DNA of 64,000 nt from Trichoplax adhaerens (GCF_000150275.1 NW_002060946.1:1625362-1689361); one strand, 5' to 3'. Shown: positions 25,537-36,639, numbered from the stretch's first letter. The notes: a model not told the origin generated them from the sequence alone. Made by a program: numbers and translations.

Positions 25537-25885
25537 AGGTACTTCTCTAAATTTTTTTTCCAATACCCAGTAAAAGGAATATCGAGAAGTCCCTGTTGTA
25601 CAACACGTATACTCCTGGTTACGGCATTACATTAATCCAGTGGACGATATCTAGATATTGTAGTCCTTTGCATATCATAACCAGGTACTTCTCGATGTAT
25701 TTTTGTACCCAGTAAGAAAGAATGTCGAGAAGTTTCTGTTCTACCATATACTTCTGCTTACGGCATAACGTTAGTCGAGTTGACGACATCCAGATAAGGT
25801 AGTCCTTTCCGTATCATAACCAGGTACTTCTCGATATTTTCTTGTACCCAGTAAAAAAGAATATCGAGAAACCTGTTGTAAACGT
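25537..25885. repeat. ~140 bp tandem repeat, three copies, each with a hairpin
   Basis: CCAGGTACTTCTC starts at 25537, 25681 and 25820 (spacings 144 and 139). Each unit holds ACTTCTCGATAT-like and ATATCGAGAAGT-like arms about 20 bases apart, so each single strand could fold into a stem-loop. The arms are cleanest in the third copy (about 25826-25871). Confidence 0.8.
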
Positions 25886-26324
25886 ACAGTGTACAGGGGC
25901 TGCATTCTATTTTAGTGCAGTAATCCCTGACTCTACCACGGAAGACAGTATACCAGGTCTTTGAATAATTAAGTTAAATCACTACCACATCGGTCACTCT
26001 TGTCTGGGTATTCCATGTCTGTTTTCTAAATCATTCGTACTAATATTGTCGAGGGCCTTTTCGATACTCACACCAAATAGAGTCGCGTCATTAAGCTAAA
26101 TATCCTTTATTGTTAAACTCTACTCTAGTATATAAGCGTAGCTCCTCTGACAGCATTCTATCAACAGTTAAAAATGGTAACGTGCTGTGGAACGTGCATT
26201 CAATCACTTACGAATAATTAAATTATTCGTAGATGACAAGTACTAATCCTACATTATGGCGTAATATCAAGATACGTATTTCGCCTAGTACTAGGAGGTT
26301 AAACGTCATTATTTGTAACAAATT

Positions 26325-26565
26325 GAACGTAACATACATTGACTTTCTTGCATAACTTTTTTTAAGCAGAACTTAGTAACAGGCAATAAGATTCAATATA
26401 ATCATACTTAATTCAGAAGAAATTACTCAATTCGGAATCGACAAATTGAACCTAATATACATTGACTATCTTGCATAACTTTTTTTAAGCAAACTTAGTA
26501 ACAGGTAATAAGATTCAATGTAATCATACTTAATTCAGAAGAAATTACTCAATTCGGAATCGACC
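26325..26565. repeat. two-copy ~125 bp direct repeat
   Basis: The block with TTGCATAACTTTTTTTAAGC followed by TTCAGAAGAAATTACTCAAT occurs twice in a row with few differences, inside the insertion in copy A. Confidence 0.85.
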
Positions 26566-26711
26566 GTCTCCGTACTAAACAACTGTTAGCTTAAGATACA
26601 GTAATGTGGGTTATTGGGGGTTAAAAGCAAAAATATTATTTGCTCACTCGCAGCCCACATGGATGTGGGCTGTCTCACGAGAAGACATTTCACTGTGGGT
26701 TGACATCACTA

Positions 26712-26960
26712 GCCAGTAGCTACCAATCTATGCCTTCTGCGCCTTCTTGCAGCACATCAAGAAAAATGCCTAGAGCAGGGTATACGCTTACTTTCTCACT
26801 GTTATTTAAATTACTTCACATTTCAACCCATTTATTGTAATTGAAGCTAAATATGAATTACTCAACATTCGTTTTATTTTTAGCTCGAAGTGTAAATCAG
26901 TATGGATGACAATCATGAGCTTGCAAATGCTTTAACGGATGAATTCACTGAATTATAATT
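26712..26960 (+). pseudogene. displaced 3' exon remnants of helicase copy A
   Basis: Positions 26712-26785 match part of exon 20 of copy B (including TGCAGCACATCAAGAAAAATG, cf. B near 35870). Positions 26880-26960 match its last exon (CTCGAAGTGTAAATCAGTATG against CTCAAGGTTCTAATCAGTATG). The order is kept, but the remnants are cut off from the body of the gene by the insertion. The donor GCAGG|GTATAC is still present. Confidence 0.65.
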
Positions 26961-27059
26961 CTCCAAATCTGGTTTATTGTATTGCATAACATGTCATGCA
27001 ATTCTCAACTACATTTTTTCATTACTGCCTAATGGCAAGATTGTTTTATATTTTTAAAA

Positions 27060-28170
27060 ATCATGTATATTTACCTTTTTACTACTATCTATATACGCAC
27101 AATTCGCATTTGATTTTGAGCCAATTTCTGTAATTATGATAAATTTTTATCACTTCTAATTATCATGTACTGTACGTATGCTATCCTAACGCTTACAAGA
27201 ATCGAATCTACGCAAAAGCCCAGCTTGAATAATTAATCAATGTTTACTTCTTATTGCTATCTATACGTACAATCGTTATTTAATTTTGAACTAGTTTCTG
27301 CAATTATAAATTTATTTTTTATCACTTTTAATTACCAATTACGTGTGCTACCTAACTGCGTACGAGAATCGAACACGCAAAAGCGATTGTAATAAATCAA
27401 TGTTTACTTCTTACTGCTATCTATACATACAATTTGTATTTGATTTTGAGCCAGTTTGTGTAATTATAAATTTATTTTTTATCAGTTTTAATTACTATGT
27501 ACGTGTGCTATCCAACTGCATACAAGAATCGAATCTACGCAGAAGCGTAGTTTGAGTAATTAATCAATGTTTACTTCTTACTGCTATCTATATTATATAT
27601 ACAATTCGTATTTAATTTTGAGCAAGTTTGTGTAATTCTAATTTATTTTTTATCACTTTTAATTACCATGTACGTGTGCTATCCAACTGCGTACAAGAAT
27701 CGAATCTACACAAAAACGTAGTTTGAGTAATAAATCAATGCTTGCTTCTTACTGCTATCTATACATACAATTCGTATTTAATTTTGAGCTAGTTTGTGTA
27801 ATTATAAATTTATTTTTGATCACTTTAATTGACGTGTGCTATCCAAATGCGTACAATACTACTGTCTATGCATGCAATTCGTATTTGATTTCGAGCCAGT
27901 TTGTGTAATTATAAATTCATTTTTATCACTTTGATTGCCATGTACATGTGCTATCGAAATGCACACAATACTACTGTCTATACATACAATTCCTATTTGA
28001 TTTTGGGCCAGTTTGTGTAATTATAAATATATTTTTATCACTTTTATTGCTATATACGTGTACTATCTATTTGCGTACAGAATCAAATCTACGCGTGGAC
28101 AATTTGCTCAGTGATGGCGCATCGCAGCGAAAAATGCTGCTTGTCTATCTATATATACTGTAAGTTCGTT
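27060..28170. repeat. degenerate 100-180 bp tandem repeat, about seven copies
   Basis: Each unit has a TATTTGATTTTGAGCCAGTTT-like word followed by GTAATTATAAATT, and most have CAAGAATCGAATCTACGC. The 3' flank of copy B carries a single unit (about 36190-36320). The array is therefore a local expansion next to copy A after or during the duplication. Open frames in this interval are repeat artefacts. Confidence 0.85.
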
Positions 28171-28235
28171 TCCAGTCCCTTTTTCTTTCTTATGATTTTG
28201 AAATTTTAAGATTTTAGGGGTATGGTTTATCATTG

Positions 28236-28268
28236 ATGCGTCCACCTCGCGGGGTGCTGTGGACGCAT
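28236..28268. repeat. 10 bp inverted repeat
   Basis: ATGCGTCCAC and GTGGACGCAT are perfect inverted arms around a 13 bp GC-rich loop (CTCGCGGGGTGCT), in a locally GC-rich patch. Confidence 0.85.
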
Positions 28269-28339
28269 TGGTTTTCACATCGCGTACCTCTGTGTCAAGT
28301 TATTTTGACTTGAATACAGTTGCGATCCTGTTTCATAGG

Positions 28340-28365
28340 TACGGTGGCTCACAAGAGCCACCGTA
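28340..28365. repeat. 11 bp inverted repeat with 4 bp loop, flanked by CATAGGT
   Basis: TACGGTGGCTC and GAGCCACCGTA are perfect arms around ACAA. CATAGGT occurs on both sides (overlapping the left arm by one base on the left), which looks like a target duplication around a tiny palindromic insert, although its size makes this tentative. Confidence 0.8.
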
Positions 28366-28369
28366 CATA

Positions 28370-28950
28370 GGTCTTCCTATACAAAAATCTATTAAAATTG
28401 GCGCGGATGAATGGGGCTAATGTTCCGCATCGTTTAAAATACAGGGTTACTATGAAGTTTCGCAGGTCTTCCGATACAAAAACCTATTAAAACTGGCGCG
28501 GATGAATGGGGCTAATGTTCCACATCGTTTAAAATACAGGGTTACTATGAAGTTTCGCAGGTCTTCCGATACAAAAACCTATTAAAACTGGCGCGGATGA
28601 ATGGGGCTAATGTTCCACATCGTTTAAAATACAGGGTTACTATGAAGTTTCGCAGGTCTTCCGATACAAAAACCTATTAAAACTGGCGCGGATGAATGGG
28701 GCTAATGTTCCACATCGTTTAAAATACAGGGTTACTATAAAGTTTCACAGGTCTTCCTATACAAAAACCTATTAAAACTGGCGCGGAGAAGTGGCGGCTA
28801 ATGTTCCACATAGTTTAAAGTACAGAGTTACTATTAAAAGCTTCATACTGTAGGTCTTCCTATACAAAAACCTATTATAACTGGCGCGGAGAAGTGGCGG
28901 CTAATGTTCCACATAGTTTAAAATATAGACTTACTATTAAAACTTCATAA
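28370..28950. repeat. 95 bp minisatellite, six copies
   Basis: GGTCTTCC starts at 28370, 28465, 28560, 28655, 28750 and 28853. The first four intervals are exactly 95 bp and those copies are almost identical; the last two units are longer and diverged. Each unit includes AACTGGCGCGGA-like sequence. Confidence 0.93.
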
Positions 28951-28954
28951 TATT

Positions 28955-29520
28955 GGTATGTACAGTACTTGTACTTACAGTTACAGCTCTGTACAGTAGG
29001 AATGATGTACTGTATGGCTAGCCTTTCTCGACCATTGCTTAATGAACATCACTGACTGCTGAAATACAGTCTGTAATAACACTTTTGAAAATAATTACCC
29101 CTAATACTTTCAAAAGTGTTGTCGTATGAAGTCGATTCTCCAGTAAATAAATAAATAAATAAATATATCCATGTTCCTTCGCAGTCCATAGGACAGTACC
29201 CTATGTACAGTACAGTAGTAAACACTGTACCGTGTTGAGTACAGTAGAAAAAAGTCCATAACAGCCATGGAGTCACAAGTAACTAAACTAGCCCATGGTA
29301 CAGTCAGGAACTAGTGAAAGTGATACGATCACAGTCATTCCATGATTGGTACTTCAGTCGATCTCAACTGGTACCCGTACCGGTCCAAGTCTGACGTCAA
29401 GGGTAAGGCTGAAAGTAGTTGGATTGAAGCGGCCAGCGTGTCAACACTGTTCCACTATGATGATGGAGTAGCAAGACAAGATGGCCAAAAGCAATTGCAA
29501 ATCTCTTTTCACTTGTAGCT
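28955..29520. other. spacer before helicase copy B, rich in GTACAGTA words
   Basis: No gene is seen. GTACAGTA, TACTGTA, GTACAGTAC and similar words are very dense between 28955 and 29245. A short (AAAT)n run lies near 29143-29165. Confidence 0.5.
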
Positions 29521-29523
29521 TTT

Positions 29524-29593
29524 TCCACTGGACTTTTTCCATCGTTTGAAATAGTCTTGAAAGAATAATAGCGCTAGCGATACAGAGGAGAAG
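29524..29593 (+). promoter_or_regulatory. 5' leader of helicase copy B
   Basis: Counterpart of the block at 17957-18016 in front of copy A, with the same GGACTTTTTCCATCGTTTGA and GATACAGAGGAGAA words and a few extra bases between them. It is probably 5' untranslated sequence. Confidence 0.55.
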
Positions 29594-32500
29594 ATGAAAA
29601 GACAACATCCACTCTCCAATCAACCATCTCATCCTCTGACCGCCAATTTCAATCGATCCAATGACACTCTCCAGTATCCATTCTTCTTCAGCGATTATCA
29701 AAGCAAACGTAAAAAAATTCAACCAGTTCAACCTTTTCGCGCTCTTAGCCAGCCAACATTACAAGCACAACATCAAGAGCGACAACGATTAACTCGATTA
29801 GGCTTGATCAATGATCCATCCTATCATATACCCGATATTGCTGATGAATTGACGCCAGTAGCTGCGTCTCTTTCCAATCCTGTGGTTATTCTCGATGGTA
29901 GTAGTGATGAAGAGGCAACTCAAGAAGCAATCCATCAATTATCTAGCGGTTATCATTCGTCGATATCATCAGAAGATAGCAAAATGGTGGTCCACTCAAC
30001 CTCCAGTGTAACCAATCCTTGCACAAGTTCTTCTTGTATCGTTGTTATTGATAGCAGTAGCGAAGACGAAAATAGCCATGACAACAACAAATCGAAAAAT
30101 GAAACTTTCTCTCCCAAACAGACCATTCAACTTGCTGACGATCCAAGTGGGCGCCAACAGGTACAATATGGACACACAGTTGCGCGCTAAAATAAGACTC
30201 CATTTTAATACTGGATTTTCATATTTCTATCCACTTGCCTTCCAATAATCCTCCTATACGGACCCAATAGTGAACAATCATAAACCAATCATTTTCTTAC
30301 TTAGGCCTACCATTCACTCGATCACTTTGGACCATCATTGAAACATATCGAAATGCCATCATGCATATTGTAAACTACATCATCATCAATATTCATGATA
30401 TGCAATCTTACAGATAGATACTACTTTTCATCCATCAATAGCATCACTTGGACTCGTCCTCACTGTCACATACCCAAAAATTTGTCATCAATATCAGTCT
30501 AACTACTCATTCCATCGAACCGAACTACCCACTCCATTAGTACATTACAATCCTATCTCAACATCTTTAATTCAATCCAATCCATCTTCATGCATAGGCC
30601 AAGTAGCAAACAATCACAAATATCCTGAAAGCTTACGCGGTTGATATCCAAAAGAGTTAGTCCATTCAATTCGATACCATCTTCAACATCAAATGATCTT
30701 TTAAAGTCTATGCTAGCCAAGACACACTAACTTATACTCCAATCTTACTGTACTTTAATCTTGTCATCTTTAAATTCCAACTCATCTATATTGATATAAT
30801 ACTTTTGTTCACTACATGCGAGTACGAATCGTATTCTTGATTATTGACGGTTGATGAGATTTCTCTACTCTATCAAATACAACGCGTATCGAAATGTATA
30901 TCTTGCAAAATAATCATTCCATAACACAGAAAATGTTTGAACTGTATCATAAGAGAAAATTATCGTAGATACGCCATACAGTAATAGGAACCCCAATGCG
31001 ATTGTCCATGATATATTAAACGGGATGAATAGGAAATAAGCCATCCATCCCAAATACAGAAAAAATGATGTATTTATATCATTTAATAGTGCTAATGCTT
31101 TCCCACACTGATCATAACTCATTTCTATTTTATCGTACGATAAAAATTAGAATCCTGTATTCATTATTACTAATAAAGTACAACTAAAACAATTAGATAA
31201 ACTGCGATCGTTATGTTATTGAAGTAGCGAATACGATTTCGTCCTAGAATTCTTATTATGTAGTATACTCTAGCCATGAAATAGCAATAAATTTTCATTA
31301 CAAGCAAATACTATACGTAATATTAGTATTAAATACTTATCAATATTATTATAAATAAAAAATTCAGATCTACTATACATTTATCAAACAGAATGATTAT
31401 GACTTACCCTCTCTACTAACAGTAAATAATAAATAACTAATTATAGGATTTTCGTTTTATCATAAACATGACGGGATCCACTTATTGACAAATTGGAGAT
31501 TAAAGATACTGATCGTCCTGGAGAAGAGAAAACCATCGCTGGTTACTATAGCCTTAGTTCCGATGATGAAGAACTTACATCTGATGACGTCTATAAGCAT
31601 TACTTAACTCTTCGTAACTCTCCCCCAAGTCGTGGAATAATTAATGCTAATCATCCTACCTCTGAGATAGATATTTGCATCTCTCCTCATTTAATTCCTG
31701 TTTTGAAGACTCATCAGGTAATCATATCGTGTGTGTAAATAGCATACTTACTTACCTAGTAATTGCACTCTCCATATCATCTTCCTTGCATTCGTGACCT
31801 TAATATATAAATTAACTATCGGTCATTGGATAGGTGGCAGGTATCAAGTTTCTATTTAACAATGTAGTGGAATCTTTTAAGCGCTACAGAATAAGTGACG
31901 GCTTGGGCTGTATTTTAGCCCATTCAATGGGTCTTGGAAAGACGTTACAAGTTGTTGCTTTCATCGAAATCTTCTTACGTGCATTAAGCGCAAAATGTGT
32001 TTTATGTATTGTACCTCTATCTACTCTAGACCACTGGCTAAATGAAATAAATTACTGGTTGCCAAGTTCTACCTCCGCTCATCTCTCTGTAAGGAGATAT
32101 CAATAAAGCTGTAGCGATTATGTTGTAGAGCACGTATGAATGCAATATTGTACATGCACAATCTTCACTTTAATTTCTTCTTTCTACTACAGAAATTCAA
32201 TTACCAACGCCCATTTAAGGTCTACCAAATCAGCAGCAATTGCAAATCATTAAAAGATAGAGCTAACATCATTAATGAATGGCGAAATATTGGAGGTGTC
32301 CTAATTATTGGCTACGATATGTACCGTATATTAATGACAATGTCAGCATATCAAAACAACACAAAGAAGAAGGGAAAGAAAGTTGCTTCTTCCGATAGTA
32401 TGGAAATTGTCGATTTAGATCTCATAGAAGAAAAATCGCAATACATTAAGGGTAAGTTTTTTAATAATATCTTTAATTAGTTATACGCGTATATCCATTA

Positions 32501-35500
32501 TTTAATTAGTTCACCTACTAACTCTCATGATACTTATTTTGATAAATTCCGTAGATATTCGTCTTGCATTATCAGATCCGGGCCCAGACTTAGTAATATG
32601 TGATGAAGGGCATATCTTGAAGAATGCAACAGCTTCTGTTACGAAGACTTTAAAAGAAATTAAGACAAAGTAATTTTCAATATTTCACTACCGTACGCAT
32701 TATAGCGCGTGGTTGAGTAAATATTCTTTTTTATCGCTTAATCCAAACAGACGTCGAATAGTTTTAACAGGCTATCCGATACAAAATAATCTAATAGAAT
32801 ATTGGTGTATGGTGGATTTCGTTAGACCTAACTACCTCGGTGATAAAAAACAATTTTCTAACATGTTTGAACGACCTATAGCTAACGGCGAATGTGTTGA
32901 TAGTACACCAAATGTATGCATACTATTATATTAACATGATCAGAAATCAACATTGGAAGTTTCATTAATAATGTTTGTACATATGATTACAGGACATTAA
33001 AAAAATGAGGTTCAGATCGTACGTTTTACAGAAAATGTTAAAAGGCTTTGTACAAAGGTATTATTGTAGTCGTACTATTGAGTATTTTGTTTTTATATTA
33101 TTGATTAAGTATGTGTATACTGAATAATATTTTATTTCCGTCCAATTGTTGCCATAAACACAAGGCGAAGCCAAAAAATATTGAAAGACGCTTTACTACC
33201 CAAGAAGGAATACGTTTTACTGATTAGGATGTCACCTATCCAAGAAAGACTATATAATGCTTTCATTGAATGTGTAATTAAAAAAAATTGGACCAAAATT
33301 AGCTTAAAGATTGGCGCTAACGTTTTATTAGCCTTTTCTGTCTTGTATAAAGTACGTATGTACAGTATCTCATAAACTCTAAGATGTGTTGTTCTGACTT
33401 ACAGGCCCTACGGCTGCTAAATCACGATATACTTATAATTCAGGTTTGGAATCATCCTGATGTGTTACACCGGGCTATAATGGAACAAGATAAAACCTAC
33501 CAAAATGATATCTTAGTAAGCACTACGAGCTTGAACGTAACTTTTTTAGTATAATTACGCTAATATCGTAGAGTTAAGTGCCATTTAATCTATAATCTGT
33601 AAAATTTACACCAAAGTTCACATACTGTCTGAGTGTCTGAGTGGTTACTAATAGTACTTAATGGAGTACTTTCAATAACTTAATAGAACGATGCAGATCG
33701 TGATTTGGAATTAGAACTTGGAGCTAATACTAGTAATGATAATTCTGACGTTCATGGCAATCACGAAACTAAAGTAACCAGACGTACCAATAAAACAGAA
33801 GACGAAGGGTCATCCATAGATTATTCATGGGTCAGTTAATAACTTAAATGCTCACTACTCTAATTGTAATAACTTGCGCTATACGAGTACAATATCTACG
33901 TTTTACAGGCGTTTCCATCGATGGCGCATTATGCACCTGGAGTTCTCGAACATGGTGGAAAAATGGTAATATTAATGGATTTAATTGAAAATAGCGTAAA
34001 ACTTGGTGATCGAATGTTAATATTCAGGTATTCTGACATTTAGTTTTATTAAATATTTTTGGCTACCCATCTGTGTTGATGATATTATTCTGTTGCAACT
34101 CTAACGTATTAACACTTGTTTCTTACGTTAGCCAAAGCCTAGTAACTCTATCAATAATAGAACACTTTCTATCAAAAATCGAAATACCATGCACGTCGTC
34201 TGAAGGAAACAACAAAAAATGGGCTAAGAATGAAAGTTACTTTCGTAAGTTAATACAAACTTCACAACGTTTACGTTATCGCTACAATATCGATGTAAAG
34301 AAAATTAATGGTTGCATCTATTAATAAGTAAGTTATGGAAGATTTTAAGAAATTGTAACTGTGACTTTATAACTATGAAATATAATTTAGGTATCGACGG
34401 TAGCGTACCTAGTCATGAACGTTCTCGATTAATTGATTTATTTAATTCCCCCGACAACAACTCCGTATGGCTTTTCTTAATTTCTACCAGGTACCGTGGA
34501 GGCATCAATACAGATTGTAATAAAATTAATTACAGTACATTAACGATCGATAACATACAGTACAGTATCGGTGTAACTGTTTGTCGCGATTTGATTTTTA
34601 TTACATAAAGTAACGTAAATGCAAGTAATCATGCTAACATAAAATTGACTCTTATGATTTAATAGAGCTGGTAATCTTGGTATTAATCTTGTAGCTGCAA
34701 ATCGTGTAGTTATTTATGACTCAGCCTGGAATCCATGTTACGATAATCAAGCAGCATTTAGGTTATCATTTATTATACGAATGACTGTCACTATATAAAG
34801 TATGTTTCATTTGAGGATGTGATTACTTCCAATACTAAAATTTTACCTTTTATTCGTTAGAATCTACCGGTACGGACAAAAGAAACCGTGTTACATTTAC
34901 CGTTTGGTAGGTAGTAACACGATGGAACATGTAATTTATAAACGCCAAATTCGTAAACAAGGCCTTTCACGTAAGAAAATATCATAGCATGTCTAATAAA
35001 TTATCATTTTAATATACAATTAGCAGCTGTAGCTTACGTTACTCATTTTATCTGAACTATCACGTTGAATATAGTTAAACGATAGTTGACTTCAAATGTT
35101 TGTATTTGTAGGTCGAATCATCGACGAGAGACATCCTGGTGCAGTTTTTACTAGTAGAGAATTAGAAACTACCATACAGTCAACGGTATATATTCTTAAT
35201 TGTTAAATAGGTTGTAAAGTTAAATGTTATTTCTATTACTAGAAAGGATTTATAACATTTGCGATGATTATACGCAGTATACGCATGAGCCATATGTAGA
35301 TCTCAGTAAACTTCAATTCGATGATCTTCTCATGGCAAATACGATAAAAAAGAATGGGCATTGGCTGACAAAGGTATATCTTGTTTGATGATGTCATCAT
35401 ATCAATTTATTAGGCAACTCTTGAACCATTATTTTTCTCGGAACCTATTTAGGCGCCATTTGAGCATGAATCGTTGCTATTAGATGATAAAGACCAAGAG

Positions 35501-36035
35501 CTTACGCGAGAAGAGGAACGCCAGGCAACGCAAGGTGCTGTAATTGTACCTAATTATATCTAATAGCTCTCGTTATTATCTGTATATTGATAGTTTTGAA
35601 ATTCTATAGGATATGAAAAGGAAGTTCGACAAAGGGTCAATATTAATAATTTGATGGACGTTGAACGAAATATCCGGTAGCGTACATTATCACTTCTTAA
35701 TTTACTAATATTTAGATCCATTATGTTGGTGATTTAGTTTAATCAGAATTTCTTGATTTTTAAAAATTACATGCGTATTTATTTGTGTCATAGTAACAGT
35801 CGATTACCTTCAGCTCATATCACTCAAGAAATGAACTCACCAGCTACCAATTTATGCCTTCAGCATCATCTTGCAGTACATCGAGAAAAATGTCTTGAGC
35901 AGGGTATACGCTTACTTTCTCATTGTTATTTTATTTACGTGACATTTCACAAATAGTCCGGTAATTAATGCTAAATATTACGCAATATTCGTTTATTTTT
36001 ACGTTTTAGCTCAAGGTTCTAATCAGTATGGGTGA
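29594..36035 (+). CDS. RAD54L2: RAD54L2/ARIP4-like SNF2 helicase, copy B, 21 exons
   Basis: Nuclear SNF2-family DNA translocase; vertebrate ARIP4 is a SUMO-regulated coregulator. Exons: 29594-30160, 31475-31717, 31834-32088, 32193-32451, 32555-32669, 32751-32913, 32993-33057, 33165-33351, 33405-33515, 33687-33830, 33909-34027, 34132-34244, 34391-34490, 34666-34761, 34861-34970, 35112-35185, 35278-35373, 35453-35534, 35610-35676, 35800-35903, 36010-36035. Phases are continuous; about 1031 residues, against roughly 1450 in vertebrate RAD54L2, so the long C-terminal tail is missing. SUMO-interaction-like motifs lie at 97-107 ([11 protein letters not shown]) and 150-159 ([10 protein letters not shown]). 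Motif I is AHSMGLGKT (about 299-307), motif II is DEGH (458-461), and LTGYPIQNN and YRYGQKK are present. Oddity: the acceptor of exon 2 reads ACGG where copy A has ACAG. An in-frame AG at 31497-31498 could serve instead, dropping eight codons. The last two small exons are the least certain. Confidence 0.87.
30865..31122 (-). CDS. small two-helix membrane protein, hypothetical, nested antisense
   Basis: An 85-codon frame on the strand opposite helicase copy B, inside its first intron, from ATG at 31122 to a stop at 30865. The product is strongly hydrophobic, with two likely membrane segments: [18 protein letters not shown] and [18 protein letters not shown]. An aromatic, polar C-terminus with the word [12 protein letters not shown] follows. 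I do not recognise a family. The matching stretch in copy A (20400-20660) is frameshifted. An intact frame of this composition in an AT-rich intron could arise by chance, and no splice partners or promoter were identified. Confidence 0.35.
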   Translation of the reverse strand: MSYDQCGKALALLNDINTSFFLYLGWMAYFLFIPFNISWTIALGFLLLYGVSTIIFSYDTVQTFSVLWNDYFARYTFRYALYLIE

Positions 36036-36189
36036 CAATCATGAGCTTGCAAATACTGTAACGGATGAATTTACTAAAATACAATTTTCTAAATCTGGTT
36101 TACTGTATAGCAAGCATAACATGTTCTCAACCACATTTTCCCATTACAGGCCAAGGGCAAGACTATTTTACATTTTCAAAATTATGTAT

Positions 36190-36320
36190 GTTTACTTCTT
36201 GCAGTTATCTATACATACAATTCGTATTTGATTTTGAGCCAGTTTCTGTAATTATAAACTCACTTTATCATGTACGTACGCTATCCAAATGCGTACAAGA
36301 ATCGAATCTGTGTACGGGCA
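36190..36320. repeat. single unit of the 27.1-28.2 kb repeat family
   Basis: One copy of the unit with TATTTGATTTTGAGCCAGTTT and CAAGAATCGAATCTG lies downstream of copy B, the same relative place as the seven-copy array downstream of copy A. Confidence 0.8.
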
Positions 36321-36639
36321 AGCCCAGCTTGATCAGTTAGTCGTTTGACGACTTATTCTATTCTAATAATTGTAATTAAAAACTGAACTGATTTGAAACG
36401 GTTCGCCACAATAAAGGCGACTAAAAAATGTATAAAATATTTAACCATTTATTGTGAATATTGATTTGCTCTTGATTTGGAAATTAAACAAATTGCGTTA
36501 TAGCACAGCTACTAGATAACCTCCAATTACACAAAGTATTGATGCTACAAGATTTCCGATTGGAAAAAATTAATTTTATTTGGTAGTTATCATTTCCTTA
36601 CACAATAGCTTAACTAGAATTCTTTTCATGATAAGAGTT

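Larger units (their letters stand above)
25158..26710. mobile_element. ~1.5 kb insertion in the 3' part of helicase copy A
   Basis: Similarity to copy B stops near 25158 (opposite about 35830) and resumes near 26712 (opposite about 35840). About 1.5 kb of unrelated sequence therefore separates two adjoining pieces of one ancestral exon. It contains a hairpin-bearing tandem repeat (25537-25880) and a two-copy repeat (about 26325-26560), and has no recognisable transposase. I do not see clear terminal inverted repeats or a target duplication, so its mobile origin is inference. Confidence 0.4.

Noticed and set aside
27060-28170. tRNA-like words (reverse complement of AAGAATCGAATC resembles a B box, and GCAGTTGGATAGC resembles an A box)
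   Set aside because: The spacing and order of the boxes do not fit a tRNA or a tRNA-derived SINE, and no cloverleaf could be drawn; the words belong to a tandem repeat.
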